From NCBI GenBank assembly GCA_030867875.1, contig JAOWCC010000064.1, positions 35,796,802-35,860,801 of the forward strand: 64,000 nucleotides of DNA, in the 5' to 3' direction. The translations under genes and the position numbers were made by a program. Of this stretch, positions 63,745 through 64,000 are shown one piece after another. The notes beneath the pieces were generated by a model that saw only the letters and a program-made list of their open reading frames with translations, was not told where the DNA came from and ran no database searches. The stretch's first letter is position 1; each line of letters opens with the position of its first letter. The stretch comes from Actinernus sp. WN-2022 (Eukaryota > Cnidaria > Anthozoa > Actiniaria > Actinernidae).

Positions 63745-64000
63745 AACCGAGGGCTCCATTTCATAAATTCAAGGCTCCATTTTATAAATTTAAGGCTCGA
63801 TTTTATAAATTCAAGGCTCCATTTTATAAACTCAAGGCTCCATTTTATAACATGCCAGGCTCCAGTTTATGAATTCAAGGCTCCATTCAATAAATTCAAG
63901 GCTCCATTTTATAAACTCAAGGCTCCATTTTATAAATTCAAGGCTCCATTTTATAAATTCAAGGCTCCATTTTATAAACTCAAGGCTCCATTTTATAAAT
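63745..64000. repeat. 21-bp tandem array, open at the window end
   Basis: About twelve copies of CTCCATTTTATAAATTCAAGG with small changes (CTCGATTTT, AAACTCAAGG, CATGCCAGG). It continues to the last base of the window. Confidence 0.93.

Overview
Metazoan genomic DNA, most likely from a cnidarian (anthozoan). The evidence is a split host gene with ordinary GT-AG introns, dense nested LINE, MITE and foldback debris, and decayed gene families that I remember as multi-copy in corals and sea anemones. The species call is inference. There is no bacterial-type gene organisation.

The main feature is a 17.7-kb virus-like element at 37406-55132. It belongs to the Polinton/Maverick (adintovirus-like) group: protein-primed family B DNA polymerase, retroviral-type integrase, A32/FtsK-type packaging ATPase, double-jelly-roll major capsid protein, penton-like minor capsid protein, and several small membrane or coiled-coil proteins. 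It is bounded by 327-bp terminal inverted repeats that I read as identical, with a 5-bp direct repeat (TTTTC) outside. The outermost 134 bp of each repeat is itself an imperfect palindrome, as in a resolved hairpin telomere. The repeats carry the promoters and the start codons of both outermost genes.

The right third holds genes that look more like large DNA viruses than a textbook Polinton: a TFIIB-like factor (zinc ribbon plus cyclin-like region), an F-box/ankyrin-type protein, a cysteine-rich zinc protein and an unknown terminal gene. Two promoter classes can be seen. A 58-76-bp module precedes the polymerase, the terminal gene, the F-box gene and the zinc-protein gene. A TATA plus CTTCAAC-type signal lies in the short divergent gaps between virion genes. 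Two nearly identical stem-loops with A and T tracts follow the stop codons of two right-arm genes. I infer early and late gene classes with a self-encoded transcription factor. The polymerase gene is broken by a 728-bp palindromic tRNA-SINE-like insertion with a 13-bp target duplication, so this copy is probably defective.

The element lies inside the roughly 23.4-kb first intron of a host membrane-anchored copper amine oxidase gene on the minus strand (exons 58277-56888, 33480-32871, 32340-31959). A second copy of exons 2 and 3 lies tail-to-tail on the plus strand (7346-7955, 10514-10895). Both copies keep the NYDY cofactor motif and the HxH copper motif.

The rest is repeats. A LINE (copy A) at 0.3-4.6 kb is split by a 2.3-kb insertion. 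A CR1/L2-like LINE spreads over 13.8-27.6 kb and is split by a 3.9-kb TIR element containing an NHL-repeat pseudogene and then by an 8.7-kb region. That region has long inverted arms and itself contains a 3.45-kb TTA-flanked element with a decayed unknown gene. There are also many foldback MITEs, a 34-bp minisatellite, a second LINE-A fragment beside the virus-like element, and a 21-bp tandem array at the right edge.
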